64,000 bases of DNA from Syngnathus acus. Taxonomy: Eukaryota; Chordata; Actinopteri; Syngnathiformes; Syngnathidae. Within the stretch, counting starts at the first letter, position 1; each line of letters begins with the position of its first letter. The translations under genes were made by a program, and so were the position numbers. The notes below the pieces were generated by a model that was given only the letters and a program-made list of their open reading frames with translations, had not been told where the DNA came from and did no database searches. The DNA is taken from NCBI RefSeq assembly GCF_901709675.1, contig NC_051100.1:13994286-14058285 (forward strand). The letters run 5' to 3'. Positions 10,354 to 21,695 of this stretch are shown here, piece after piece.

Positions 10354-11117
10354 AGTTACTTTGGGACACTTTTTCTCCTGTCCTTTTTAAAAATCAATGA
10401 CAGTTTAGCTGTAGTATGCATCAATCAACTATAGGTCACATAGAAATGAAAAAAGTCACAAATGAATGAGTACTATTGGTTAATATAGAGTAAGTGTTTG
10501 TAATTGTAGCTCCAGCATAGAAGATGACAAATGTGTTGTCCATTATTTCTCATTTTAACAGTGCCATTTGAGCTCTGACGGACATCATTGCTGTGCACTT
10601 GAGTTGCTTGATGTGGTTTAGTTTACGCTGCTGACAATCTTCAGGTTGAAGGTGTTTCTTGGAGGAGGCCTTGTCGTTCCACTGAGGTGGCCAATCGCAA
10701 AAGGGCGTCCACGGGGCGCAAAGCAGATGTGGACGTTGGTGGCCAATGAGGTGACCGCACTGTGAAGAGGAAAGTGACCGAGTGCCGAGCCCGCAGAACA
10801 AGCAGAATGCCCAACCGAATCAAGAAAGATAAGTCAAAGTCAAAGTCTGCTTTATTGTCAATTTCTTCACATGTCAAGACACACAAAGAGATCGAAATTG
10901 CGTTTCCTACTATCCCACGGTGACAAGACATTATATTATATTATATTATATTATATTACCGTATTTTCCGGGCTATAAGGCGCACCGGACTATAAGGCGC
11001 ACCTTCAATGAATGGCTAATTTTAAAACTTTATCCATATATAAGGCGCACCGAACTATAAGGCGCATAGAATAGACGCTACAGTAGAGGCTGGGGTTACG
11101 TTATGTATTCATTAGAT

Positions 11118-11953
11118 CAGTGGTTCCCAAACTTTTGCAGGCTGGCGCCCCCTTTGGCTCCCCAGTGAATTCCTAGCGCCCCCCCAAGGCATTTATATAA
11201 ATAAATAATACATTTATATAAATAAATAATGCATTTATATAAATAAATAAATAATACATTTATAATATCATTACCATTACGTTGAATTAGTGGGAGCACT
11301 GAGTTTGTTTCTCAGAAACGAGCCGGTCCCATCTAGACGTAATCGGAGACAATGACACCCGAAGTGATTTAAGGTTTGTCTTTTATTGCAGGATGCTTGG
11401 TCTCCATGTGTTGAAGCAGTTTTGAATGCTTCACTGCCTGGTTAGTTAGCCTGTCGCCACATATTAGCTTTGCGGGCTCGACTGGGGAAACATGTCACGT
11501 GACCGGGACGAGTGTCTTGACCTGAATTAATTGATCGTCGATAAAAAAAAAAATTCTGTGCGGCTTGGCGGCCCGGTACCAAGTGACCCACGGACCGGTA
11601 CCGGTCCGCGGCCCGGTGGTTGGGGACCACTGCCCTAACCAGCTCAACACAACACGGCGCGTTCTGGCGAGTCCCCAATTTCATGTTGACTTGAACTCAA
11701 GATGATGTTGACCGCCAGAATGCGGTTTTTATTATAAGATAATATTCTGAACATTACAAGCTTGAAATTACAAACCTGAGCTTTTGCTTTTGTAGTCTAT
11801 GCTGTCGGATCTGACTGGGCCAGAGCGGCGTGTTGTGTACAAATCGACTGCCGCCCCCCTACCGCCCCCCTACCGCCCCTTTCTTCCTCACCGCCCCCCC
11901 AGATCTTTCCACCGCCCCCAGGGGGGCGGTACCGCCCACTTTGGGAACCACTG
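11118..11953. mobile_element. hAT MITE inside the pogo element
   Basis: CAGTGGTTCCCAAAC...TTTGGGAACCACTG flanked by perfect CATTAGAT (11110-11117, 11954-11961). Same family as 505-1002 and 39909-40728, in the opposite orientation to both. Contains the left end of the CAGTGGTCCCCAACC hAT (about 11485-11635, reverse). Confidence 0.92.
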
Positions 11954-12290
11954 CATTAGATGGAGCTGCGCTAAAGGGAATGTCAACAAAACAGTCAGAT
12001 AGGTCAGTTAAACTTTATTTATAGATTACAAACCAGCGTTCTGACAACTCCGTTTACTTCCAATATGAATAAACAGCTGTTTTATGTGATGTGGTATTTC
12101 ATTTATCTTTTAACAACAGCAGGGTATAACATGTAGTGCAACATTTATATCACATAATGGAGGGGAACTTTTCCTGGATTCAATAAACACGTAAAAAACA
12201 GTCTGATACTGTTAAGGTAAATCAAACGTTAGCGCTATCACAATATAGTAACACTCGAAATAGTGCAAAGCAATAACAATATATAAATAA

Positions 12291-13054
12291 TAGGGGTGTA
12301 AATCGCAGGTTTTGTCACGATACAATATCATCGATACAAAGGACCACGATACGATTATTGCCGATATCTTAAAGCCTGCTGTGATTCATTCACGATACAT
12401 CACGATATAGTGCTCCACGATCGATATTTTTATTTATTTTTTTTAAATAAAAAATATAGAACAATAACCTGATTTATAACAATTCATACGCAAAATCAAC
12501 AAGGTACTGCAAACTCTTTATTTAGGAAATTACAAGAGTATTGTAGTATACAAAGTGCTTATTTTAACACTGAACTTTATCGAATTCCTATATTTTTTCT
12601 CATATAAGTAAAGAAAAATGAATATTCTTTCTTTTTTTGTAATACCATTAACTTTAAAGTGCATTACTGAACTATTTATTTACAATAATTTTAATTGTCC
12701 GTTGAGCCATCTTTTCTTTGGAATCCAAAGTGCTTCCAAACGAATGACTTGAAGCCCAAAGGGGAGCGAATTTCCTCGTCTTCTTGGACACTAGCCATAG
12801 CACCAGCCCAGGAGCCGCGTAGTTGTCAGCTCCCCTTTCACGTGCCTGCTCTGCTCACAACACAGCACGCCGCGTACTGCTCCCGGAAAGAGGAAGCAAG
12901 CAACAATGAACTGGATTTCAAAATAAAGTCGCGTCTAATGTCCGAGGTCAAACACGGCGATATAAATCGATGTTTACGTTTAGCATCGATGCCAATAAAT
13001 CGTAGAGCATTATATCGATTAATCGATGTGTATCGATGAATCGTTACACCCCTA
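12291..13054. mobile_element. Ac-type hAT MITE (TAGGGGTGTAA ends)
   Basis: Starts TAGGGGTGTAAATCGC and ends CGTTACACCCCTA, with perfect TSD ATAAATAA (12283-12290, 13055-13062). Ends are rich in ATCGAT. The minus strand at 12798-12691 keeps a 35-codon open frame beginning MASVQEDEE and containing [12 protein letters not shown], the start of a ZBED1-like BED finger. Confidence 0.92.
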
Positions 13055-13285
13055 ATAAATAACTCAACGTTGTTCAAACGTTAACGTCAAACGTCACACA
13101 ACACAGCACACAAAAAAAACATGTAAAGCTCACTTTATCAAGTTATTCCTCATCCGTGAATCCCTCGAATTCTTCATCTTCAGTGTCCGAATTAAACAGT
13201 GGGGCGATTACGGGATCCAACATGCCCGGCTCCGTCTCGTCGGCGTCGTCACTAATCGAGTCGGTGTCGCTGCTGTTGTCTAGCA

Positions 13286-14166
13286 CAGTGGTCCCCAACC
13301 TTTTTTGCACCACGGACCGGTTACGTGTCAGAAATATTTTCGCGGACCGGCCTTTATATAAATAAATATATTTATATATTTATTATTTAAATATTTATAT
13401 ATATAAATAGGATGAAATAAAATGATACGACTGGCATAAAAACAAATATAAACCACATAAAAATAAAACGTTGAATTAGTGGGAGCACCGAGCTCTTTTC
13501 TCAGAAATGAGCCGTTCCCATCTAGGCGTAATCGGAGACAATGACACCCGAAGTGATTAAGGTTTGTCTTTAAATGCAGGATGCTTGGTCTCCATGTGCC
13601 GAAGCAGGTTTGAAGGCTTCATTGCCTCGTTAGCTAGCCTTTCGCCACATATGCGGAGTGCACTTGGCGCGTCAGAGTCACCTGTGGCGATAAATCCATA
13701 TTTTAAGTAGGACTCCAGAAATGTTCTTTTAAATGCAGCTTTCCTTTTCTTAGAAGTCGTAGCCTCTTCTTCTTCAGTGTCCTCATTGGACGTTTTTACC
13801 TTTCCGAAGAAGCTTTCCAAACTTCTCTGTTTCTTGCTCATTTTTGCTTGCCTCGCGGGCTTGACTGTGGTGACATGTCACGTGACCGAGACGAGCGCCC
13901 TGTGTCAAGAGTCCTTATTTTTCAGATGCACCGACAGATGTAATTGGGAGAGATTCGCCAAATTTTTTATATTTTTTAAAATAAATTCTTACTCATTTTT
14001 GCTAGCTTTGCGGGCTCGACTGGGGAAACATGTCACGTGACCGGGACGAGCGTCTTAACCTGAATGAATTGATCGTCAATGAGAAAAAAAAAAAAATTAT
14101 TATTATTATTTTATTTTTATTATTTTTTATAATAATAATCCGCGGCCCGGTGGTTGGGGATCACTG
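13286..14166 (-). mobile_element. hAT element (CAGTGGTCCCCAACC family)
   Basis: Perfect TSD GTCTAGCA (13278-13285, 14167-14174). Ends CAGTGGTCCCCAACC and GGTTGGGGATCACTG. Inserted in the pogo transposase frame. Carries the 5' part of a Buster-type hAT transposase frame (13841-13557). Confidence 0.92.
13557..13841 (-). pseudogene. hAT transposase N-terminus with BED-like finger
   Basis: A 94-codon open frame starting MSKKQRSLESFFGK, followed by ESYLKYGFIATGDSDAPSAL and LLRHMETKHP. This is the N-terminal part of ZBED5/SCAND3-like hAT transposases. The first zinc cysteine is missing (LRIC where CxxC is expected). The rest of the transposase is absent, so it is a MITE passenger. Near-identical frames are at 24135 and 34412. 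Confidence 0.8.
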
Positions 14167-15937
14167 GTCTAGCAGTTCAGTGACAATTCCTGCCTTCCTG
14201 AAAGCTCGGACCACAGTTGAGACTGATATATCAGCCCAGGCATTTACGATCCACTGGCAGATATTGGTGTATGTCGTCCGGCGCTGTCTCCCTGTCTTGG
14301 TGAACGTGTGTTCGCCTTCTGTCATCCACTGTTCCCACGCAGTTCGCAGTCTAGCTTTGAATGCCCTGTTGACACCAATATCTAGCGGCTGGAGTTCTTT
14401 TGTCAATCCACCCGGAATGACGGCGAGTATTGAATTAGTGTGCTTCACTTGTTTTTTGACACCATCTGTGATGTGGGAGCGCATGGAGTCGTAGACCAAT
14501 AGGGACGGAGCTGTGTGAAAAAAGCCACCCGGCCTCTTCACGTAAATTTCTCTCAACCATTCGCTCATCTTTTCTTCATCCATCCATCCCTTCGAGTTAG
14601 CTTTGATGACGACGCCGGCTGGAAAGTTTTCTTTTGGCAAGGTCTTCCTCTTGAAAATAACCATGGGTGGAAGTTTATGGCCATTAGCCTGGCAAGCGAG
14701 AACTACAGTGAAGGAGGACTTCTCATTCCCTGTGGTGCGAACGTTTGCCGTGCGTGCTCCCGTTTTATCCACAGTGCGGTTCACAGGAATATCGAAGGTG
14801 AGTGGAACCTCGTCCATGTTGGTGATGTGCTCTGGCCGGATCTTTTTTTCAGTAATGTTGTTTTTGCAATATGCGCGGAAAGTGGCCAGCTTTTCTTGGT
14901 AGTCTTTTGGCAGTTGCTGTGAAACAGTAGTCCGTGTGCGGATGGAGAGATTACGTCTTTTCATGAACCGAAAGCACCAAGAAGGACCGCCTTTAAAATC
15001 GTTAATGTTAAGTTCGCTTGCTAGCGCTGTTGCCTTCATTCGAATAGTGATTGTACTGACACTTCTACTTGCTGCTCTCTGTTCAACAACCCACTGTTCG
15101 AGTTTGTCCTCCAACGGTAGCCATCTCGCCTTGCTCCCTCGGAAACTCCGTTTAGTTTTCTTTACTTGGCGCAGGTCGTCTTCTTGCTTCCTCCACTTCC
15201 GCACCATTGATTCGTTAACGTTAAATTCCCTGGCTGCTGCTCTATTCCCGTGTTCTACTGCGTGACTGATTGCCTTGAGTTTGAACTCTGCGTCGTAGGC
15301 GTGTCTCTTAGTAGGAGCCATTTTGGGGTCTGTACGTAAACAAACAAATGGAATGAGACGGCGCCTCGCGCAGTCATATATCCCAGCATGCACCGCGCGC
15401 TTCTTCTACGGGGGACGCGCAGTCATATATCCCAGCATGCACCGCGCGCTTCTTCTTCTACCGCGCGCTTCTTCTTCTACGGGGGAAAATGAAATCAGCC
15501 AGCGGCTGCTTACTGTATTGATCCATATATAAGGCGCACCGGACTATAAGGCGCACTGTCGACTTTTGATAAAAATTAAGGTTTTTAGGTGCGCCTTATA
15601 GCCCGGAAAATACGGTATATAGGTCCACGGACAACGAAACATTCAAGTAAACAATACAAAAAGTAAAAACAAGAAGGCACATACAATGAATAATAAGAGC
15701 AATGAATAAATAACAAATAAATAAGAGCAACATGATTGAAATGGAGCAATTGTGCATACAGCAGACAGTCAGGATATAGCGCAAAAGTACAGGAGTAGTG
15801 CAAGGCAGCCAACAGGGCCCAAAAGGCCAGGACGTTATGCAGCCGAGGGTGGAGGGGGGAGAGAGTTCAGGATCCCAACAGCCTGGAGTATGAAGCTGTT
15901 GGTGAGTCTGGTGGTGCGGGAGCGCAGGCTTCTGTAC

Positions 15938-16697
15938 TAGGGGTGTAACGATTCATCGATACACATCGATTAATCGATATAATGCTCTACGATTTATTGG
16001 CATCGATGCTAAACGTAAACATCGATTTATATCGCCGTGTTTGACCTCGGACATTAGACGCGACTTTATTTTGAAATCCAGTTCATTGTCGCTTGCTTCC
16101 TCTTTCCGGGAGCAGTACGCGGCGTGTTGTGTTGTGAGCAGAGCAGGCACGTGAAAGGGGAGCCGACAACTACGCGGCTCCTGGGCTGGTGCTATGGCTA
16201 GTGTCCAAGAAGACGAGGAAATTCACTCCCCTTTGGGCTTCAAGTCATTCGTTTGGAAGCACTTTGGATTCCAAAGAAAAGATGGCTCAACGGACAATTA
16301 AAATTATTGTAAATAAATAGTTCAGTCATGCACTTTAAAGTTAATGGTATTACAAAAAAAGAAAGAATATTAATTTTTCTTTACTTATATGAGAAAAAAT
16401 ATAGGAATTTGATAAAGTTCAGTGTTAAAATAAGCACTTTGTATACTACAATACTCTTGTAATTTCCTAAATAAAGAGTTTGCAGTACCTTGTTGATTTT
16501 GCTTATGAATTGTTATAAATCAGGATATTGTTCTATATTTTTTATTTAAAAAATAAAAATATCGATCGTGGAGCACTATATCGTGATGTATCGTGAATGA
16601 ATCACAGCAGGCTTTAAGATATCAGCAAATATCGTATCGTGGTTCTTTGTATCGATATGATATCGTATCGTGACAAAACCCGCGATTTACACCCCTA
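15938..16697. mobile_element. Ac-type hAT MITE in LINE A
   Basis: TAGGGGTGTAACG...TTTACACCCCTA with perfect TSD TTCTGTAC (15930-15937, 16698-16705). It interrupts the C-terminal coding part of LINE A. Opposite orientation to the copy at 12291. Confidence 0.92.
16194..16301 (+). pseudogene. ZBED1-like first coding segment in MITE
   Basis: 35 codons plus stop, starting [20 protein letters not shown] and continuing WKHFGFQRKDG. This looks like the start of a BED zinc finger of a ZBED1/Ac-type hAT transposase. The rest of the gene has been lost, leaving it as a relic that identifies the MITE's parent family. Confidence 0.7.
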
Positions 16698-16946
16698 TTC
16701 TGTACCTCTTCCCAGAGGGCAGTAGATCAAACAAAGTGTGAGCGGGGTGACTCACATCACTCACAATCGTGGTCGCCTTGCGTGTGAGATGGGAGGTGTA
16801 AATGTCCTTCACGGAGGGAAGTGAAGCACCAATAATCCTACCAGCTGTGTTCACTATGCACTGCATGTTGTAGTCAGCTTCCACCCCACACAGCGATACA
16901 ACTGGAGAGGACGCTCTCAATCGTGCCACGGTAGAATGTGGTCATG

Positions 16947-17980
16947 ATTCAAGATTCAAGAGTTTTTTATTCGCCATGTTTGAGCGTGCCAAACAAGGAA
17001 TTTGACTTCGGTAAAACACACCCTCTGTTCAACATTTAGGTGACTAACAACACTCAGGACATGTGAAAAATGGCAAAAACAGTGTGAAGAGCAGGATGTT
17101 ATTGCACAGTAATGACTCTGAGACTCTAAGAGTGGTGTGAGTTCATCAGAGCAACAGCCTGGGGGAAGAAGCTGTCTCTGTGTCTGCTGGTTTTGGCGTA
17201 CCGAGCTCTATAACGCCGTCCGGAGGGGAGTAGTTCAAACAGACTGCAACCTGGGTGAGAAGGGTCTGTAGAGATGTTCGTTGCACGTTTCCTGGTCCTG
17301 GACAGGTACAAGTCTTGGATAGATGGGAGGTTGATTCCAATGATCTTTTCTGCAGTCCTGATTGTCCGTTGCAGTCTGTGCTTGTCTTGTTTGGAGGCTG
17401 ATCCAAACCAGACAGTGATGGAGGTGCAGAGGACAGACTGGATGATGGCAGTGTAGAAGGTCTTCAGAAGCTCTCGCGGCAGGTTGAACTTCTTGAGCTG
17501 TCTCAGGAAGTACAACCTCTGCTGGGCCTTCTTCCGGACAGAGTCTATGTGGCCGGTCCATTTCAGGTCCCGAGAGATTGTGGTTCCCAGGAACTTGAAG
17601 GTGTCTGTGGAGAGAATAGTATTACTGCGGATAGTGAGGGGTAAAAGTGGTGAAGGGTCTCGCCTGAAGTCCACTGTCATCTCCACGGTCTTGAGCGGGT
17701 TCAGCTCCAGGTGGTTTTGGCTGCACCAGTGGACCAGCCGCTCCACCTCTCGTCTGTACGCAGTCTCATCACCGTCCTGGATCAGTCCGATGAGAGTGGT
17801 GTCGTCTGCATACTTCAGGAGCTTCACAGGAGAGTCACCTGAGGAGAAATCATTGGTGTAGAGAGAGAAGAGCAGTGGGGAGAGGACGCATCCCTGAGGG
17901 GCTCCAGTATTGGTGGTCCGGTTGTCAGATGTGATGCCCCCCAGCCTCACACGCTGTCTCCTGATGATGGCTGGTGGAGC
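16947..17980 (-). mobile_element. L2-like LINE (LINE B) inserted in LINE A
   Basis: 5'-truncated LINE: reverse transcriptase from GAPQGCVLSPLLFSLY onward to a stop at 17128-17126, then a 180-bp 3' UTR ending in TCTTGAATCTTGAATC at 16947. LINE A coding sequence resumes on both sides (ASAPPAI before, TTFYRGTIESVLSS after). The insertion therefore went into a related LINE. Confidence 0.82.
17126..17965 (-). pseudogene. LINE reverse transcriptase, C-terminal half
   Basis: Open frame with GAPQGCVLSPLLFSLYTNDF, the catalytic KYADDT motif, then the post-RT region (LKWTGHIDSVRKKAQQRLYF, LPSIQDLYLSRTRKRATNIS, FELLPSGRRYR). This pattern is typical of fish L2/CR1-group LINEs. The endonuclease and the 5' half of RT are missing. 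Confidence 0.85.
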
Positions 17981-18613
17981 ACTTGCTCGCCTGAGTTTCC
18001 GCAGGAAGTACAGGCGGCGCTGAGCTTTCTTCGCCAGTGATGCAGTGTTGGTGGTCCAGGAGAGGTCTTCACTGATTTGCACCCCCAGGAATCTGATGCT
18101 ACTCACTCTCTCCACCACAGCGCCGTTGATGGTCAGTGGCAGGTGTTGGGTGTGACCCTTCCGGAAGTCAACAACAATCTCGTTGGTCTTGCTGACGTTC
18201 AGCAGGAGGTTGTTGTCCCTGCACCATGTGGTGATAAGGTGAGAGGGCTTAGCTCAGCCGTTTAATCCGGCCCGCCAAACCTGAATAAATTGTATTAAAC
18301 TTTTTTTTTTAGGTCATTATCCCTGCAATTACTATGTTTCCTCAATAGATGGGGAAGCGCCCGCCCGCGCATTTACTCCCGGAAGCCGTGTCAGAAAGCT
18401 CGTGCAAACTCACAAGTGCGTGTACGTTCTAAGTAGTACTCCGCACTCTATTTCCATCAGTGCCGAATTTCGAGTGTGGGCTGTGACGTCAGCATTCTCG
18501 TAATTCGCGCGCTGAGCTTTTAGATACAGTTTTACGCTAATGCCACCCACAAACCTCCCCCTGGAATCCTTCCATTAAAATAAGTGGCCCGAGGAAAAGA
18601 AAGAAGTGCCGAG

Positions 18614-19374
18614 TAGGGGTGTAAATCGCGGGTTTTGTCGCGATACGATATCATATCGATACAAAGAATCACGATACGATATTTGCCGATATCTTAAAGC
18701 CTGCTGTGATTCATTCACGATACATCACGATATAGTGCTCCACGATCGATATTTTTATTTTTTAAATAAAAAATATAGAACAATATCCTGATTTATAACA
18801 ATTCATACGCAAAATCAACAAGGTACTGCAAACTCTTTATTTAGGAAATTACAAGAGTATTGTAGTATACAAAGTGCTTATTTTAACACTGAACTTTATC
18901 AAATTCCTATATTTTTTCTCATATAAGTAAAGAAAAATGGAATATTCTTTCTTATTTTGTAATACCATTAACTTTAAAGTGCATTACTGAACTATTTATT
19001 TACAATAATTTTAATTGTCCGTTGAGCCATCTTTTCTTTGGAATCCAAAGTGCTTCCAAACGAATGACTTGAAGCCCAAAGGGGAGCGAATTTCCTCGTC
19101 TTCTTAGACACTAGCCATAGCACCAGCCCAGGAGCCGCGTAGTTGTCGGCTCCCCTTTCACGTGCCTGCTCTGCTCACAACACAACACGCCGCGTACTGC
19201 TCCCGGAAAGAGGAAGCAAGCAACAATGAACTGGATTTCAAAATAAAGTCGCGTCTAATGTCCGAGGTCAAACACGGCGATATAAATCGATGTTTACGTT
19301 TAGCATCGATGCCAATAAATCGTAGAGCATTATATCGATTAATCGATGTGTATCGATGAATCGTTACACCCCTA
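18614..19374. mobile_element. Ac-type hAT MITE nested in another hAT
   Basis: TAGGGGTGTAAATCGC...CGTTACACCCCTA with perfect TSD GTGCCGAG (18606-18613, 19375-19382). Its BED-type reading frame (minus strand, near 19103-18996) has a stop at codon 5, unlike the copies at 12291 and 15938. Confidence 0.92.
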
Positions 19375-19399
19375 GTGCCGAGTGTTTAAAAAAAGAGTG

Positions 19400-19575
19400 G
19401 ACAATTTGGCTCGACCTACGTGTGTGAGCAGACGTTCAGCCACATGAACGTTAACAAAGCCCGTCACAGATGTTGGTTAACGGACCGACACCTCGGCTCT
19501 ATCCTAAGAATTACCACAACAAATTTTACTCCAGACCATGATGCATTAGCAAAAAAGGGAGACCAACAATAATAT
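19400..19575 (+). pseudogene. hAT transposase C-terminal relic
   Basis: Translates as CEQTFSHMNVNKARHR, then LTDRHLGSILRI, typical of the C-terminal dimerisation region of ZBED5/SCAND3/GTF2IRD2-type hAT transposases. Only the tail of the gene survives. Confidence 0.75.
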
Positions 19576-19962
19576 TGATTTCGTTATTACTTTATTTAGA
19601 TGTATTCTTTCACTGATTCTTCAAGATGATGTATTTGGTCAGAATGTTTGCCGTTTGATGTGATTTCGCCTCATTAGATAAACATATTTCATAAAGCTGA
19701 CCTGCAGACGCTGAAGTGATGGAAACTATTATTCATAATAACAGTGTCGTATTTAATGAGAATCACTGATAGTAGTTTTTTGGTGAAATATTTTTTTAAT
19801 GCCGTTGATAAATGCATTTGTTTTCAAAAAGCTTTTTTTGGATATCCATGCTTTACTACCTAGTAAAAGTAAAAACCTTTTATGCCATGACCTTTACATG
19901 TCATTTCTATTACTTCACAGAAACATCGCAAGTCAAAAAGTTTGCCCACCCCTGGCTTAGGT

Positions 19963-20660
19963 CATGTTGCTTTCGAAGTGCCTGTGTCTTTAGCGGCTAA
20001 CAGAGCTAGCTGCTACTCCTAGCCCGCCCGCCATTGCCTCACTTACACCGGTGCGGAACGGCTGCGGCGCGGTCTTGAATAGAAAGCATTGGAGTTGACG
20101 AACTCACACTGGCGCGCCGTTGCCGTCGTTCGCTAGCTGTCCGCAAGTCTTCGATTTTTTCCGGACGCCGGTGTACGAGGTGAATCAGGTATATTTAAAA
20201 CGTTCAGCAAACTCGTTTTTCCTTTTAATTCACGAAATATCACATCTACAACCTACAGACAGATCAATTTCAGCTAATTACACAGCTTGGCATGAGTTGA
20301 ACATTTGAAAGGCGAAAAAAAGAGTAGAACATGACCAAAAAAAAAAAACTAACAAAACGTGATTAACCATGGTAGAAGAGCCAAAGTCCCAGAAATAATG
20401 TCCAGAATACGTATCAATGTGAAATAATGGATGGGTATTGTTTACAAATAGCTCTCTTTTAATCACGTAAACTCAGCGCTTAAGCGTGCACCCCCCTACC
20501 CCCACCCCGGCGATCTTGTGGCCGAGATTTCCAGAGACGCGACGCAGTTGATTGCCATCGGTGTGAGTTGCGGTGCACCGGCATTCCTTCCGTGGAGAAA
20601 CCGCACTGCAGCCTTTCCGCGCCCAGTTTGTGGCTAATTGCATCTACTCGGGTGTTTGGA
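19963..20660. other. No gene recognised
   Basis: About 700 bp with a CpG-rich patch at 20005-20165 and otherwise AT-rich sequence. The patch contains possible splice donors on both strands (ATCAG|GTATAT at 20187; CCG|GTGTAAGT-like on the minus strand near 20055). I cannot connect either to a coding exon. Confidence 0.4.
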
Positions 20661-20664
20661 TGGC

Positions 20665-21370
20665 CTGTATCAGAATCAGCTTTATTGTCAATTCCTTCAT
20701 GCTAGGACACACAAAGAAACCGAAATACCGTTCCCCCTATCCCACGGTGATGAGACACAGCACACGATTAACACACAAGTAAAACAACGGGGAGAGAGTT
20801 CAGGACCCCAACAGCCCGGAGATCACAAACTTCGCCAGTGGCGAGCAGTGCTGGCATCTCACAACAAAGTCCCGGCACCATTCTTCACGGATGTAGACGC
20901 ACAGTCCACCTCCACGCGATGTTCCCCCTCGTACAATGGCCCGGTCCGCCCGATAGCGCGCCATCCGCTCCAGACGCACAGCAGCTACGCACTGTCCGGT
21001 CCGCAGAACTCAGCAGGCATGTTGATGTCCAGCGATCGAACGTCCGCCAGAAGAATGGAAGGCACGGCCGGGCGAGCTGGGGTGGCCGCCAGCCAGGCCC
21101 GGACGCCCAACCGGGGGAAGAATAGCAGGCGAGTCCGGCGACGCTCCAGGACGGCGCAGACCGAGCGCCTTTAATGTCCCCGCTTCAAAGTTCAGGTCGC
21201 CACAAAACTCGCTTTCGCCGATGTCGAGCAGAACCAGCCCGCCGCACTTGAAGCACAACCCGGTACGACGAGACGAACACACAAAACTGGCGGACAAACC
21301 CACATTAAACGACAAAACAAAACACCGTTCGGGACAGAGAGAGGCCGCAGCGTGTGCACGCGCCGCCATC
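20665..21370 (-). mobile_element. Internally deleted L2-like LINE
   Basis: Minus strand: 5' ORF start (21369, MAARAHAAASLCPERC), early endonuclease segment (ILLADVRSLDINMPAE; RGGGLCVYIREEWC) and then a jump to the LINE 3' end (GCTTTATTGTCA, TTCCGT/CCCACGGTGA region at 20674-20760). The reverse transcriptase has been removed. Frameshifts break the ORF. Confidence 0.75.
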
Positions 21371-21695
21371 TTACTACTTACAGTGTAGGTATGATTATAT
21401 ACTGTATTGTAATTGCGGAAAAGTCATTGTAATTCAAATACAGTGGGGAGAATAAGTATTTGATACACTGCTGATTTTTCAGCTTTCCCCACTTGCAAAG
21501 CATGTAGAAGTCTGTAATTTCTATCATAGGTACTCTTCAACTGTGAGTGATGGAATCTAAGTTCTTGACCAGGTTTGCACACACTGCAACACAGGGATTT
21601 TGGCCCACTCCTCCATACAGATCTCCTCCAGAGCCTTCAGGTTTTGCGGCTGTCGCTGGGCCACACGGACTTCAAGCTCCAAAGATTCTCTAATG

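Larger units (their letters stand above)
13143..15321 (-). pseudogene. Pogo-family DDD transposase, interrupted by a hAT
   Basis: Reads from ATG at 15321 as a 385-residue open frame, then meets the hAT at 14166; the same frame resumes at 13285 for a 44-residue acidic C-terminal tail and stops at 13145-13143. Parts: N-terminal HTH (about residues 5-50, EFKLKAISHA), CENP-B-type HTH (about 60-135), and a DDE_1 catalytic domain with D170 (ITNMDEV), D278 (VYDSMRSH) and D314 (LQPLDIGVNRAFK). All three acidic residues are present. The insertion is the only disabling change I see, so the copy was functional recently. A small chance remains that this is a domesticated gene, but the TIRs and TA duplication argue for a plain transposon. 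Confidence 0.9.
10959..15615 (-). mobile_element. Full-length pogo/Tigger-type transposon
   Basis: The ends CCGTATTTTCCGGGCTATAA and TTATAGCCCGGAAAATACGG are inverted repeats, flanked by TA (10957-10958, 15616-15617). Inside is a pogo-family transposase on the minus strand. Three hAT elements have inserted (11118-11953, 12291-13054, 13286-14166). Without them the element would be about 2.2 kb. A 36-bp segment around GTCATATATCCCAGCATGCA is repeated near 15372 and 15420. Shorter relatives with the same ends are at 23375 and 40955. Confidence 0.9.
10838..18246 (-). mobile_element. L2-like LINE (LINE A), split by four insertions
   Basis: The pieces line up as one 5'-truncated LINE read on the minus strand: 18246-17981 (end of reverse transcriptase), 16946-16698, 15937-15616 (C terminus, stop at 15837-15835, then 3' UTR) and 10958-10838 (3' end, CAAAGTCTGCTTTATTGTCA). 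The gaps are filled by a LINE (16947-17980), a hAT (15938-16697) and a pogo element (10959-15615). The 3' UTR order is confirmed by the uninterrupted relative at 56707-56986. Confidence 0.82.
18255..19954 (+). mobile_element. hAT element with transposase relic and nested MITE
   Basis: Right end TTTGCCCACCCCTG at 19954; left end shortened to CAG by a deletion. Flanks GCTTAGCT (18247-18254) and GCTTAGGT (19955-19962) match at 7 of 8. It contains the MITE 18614-19374 and, from about 19390, a hAT C-terminal coding relic. Related copies are 1-179 and 41128-41730. Confidence 0.82.

Noticed and set aside
12695-13039. Open frame with [20 protein letters not shown] in four MITE copies
   Set aside because: It is antisense to the BED-type frame and runs across the TIR. 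Its conservation follows from the copies being young.
17981-18118. One continuous LINE protein of 330 residues
   Set aside because: The first third belongs to LINE A and the rest to LINE B; the frame is a chance fusion at an insertion junction.
20005-20165. CpG-rich patch as promoter of a host gene
   Set aside because: No coding exon follows on either strand; the neighbours are transposons. Kept only as unresolved sequence.
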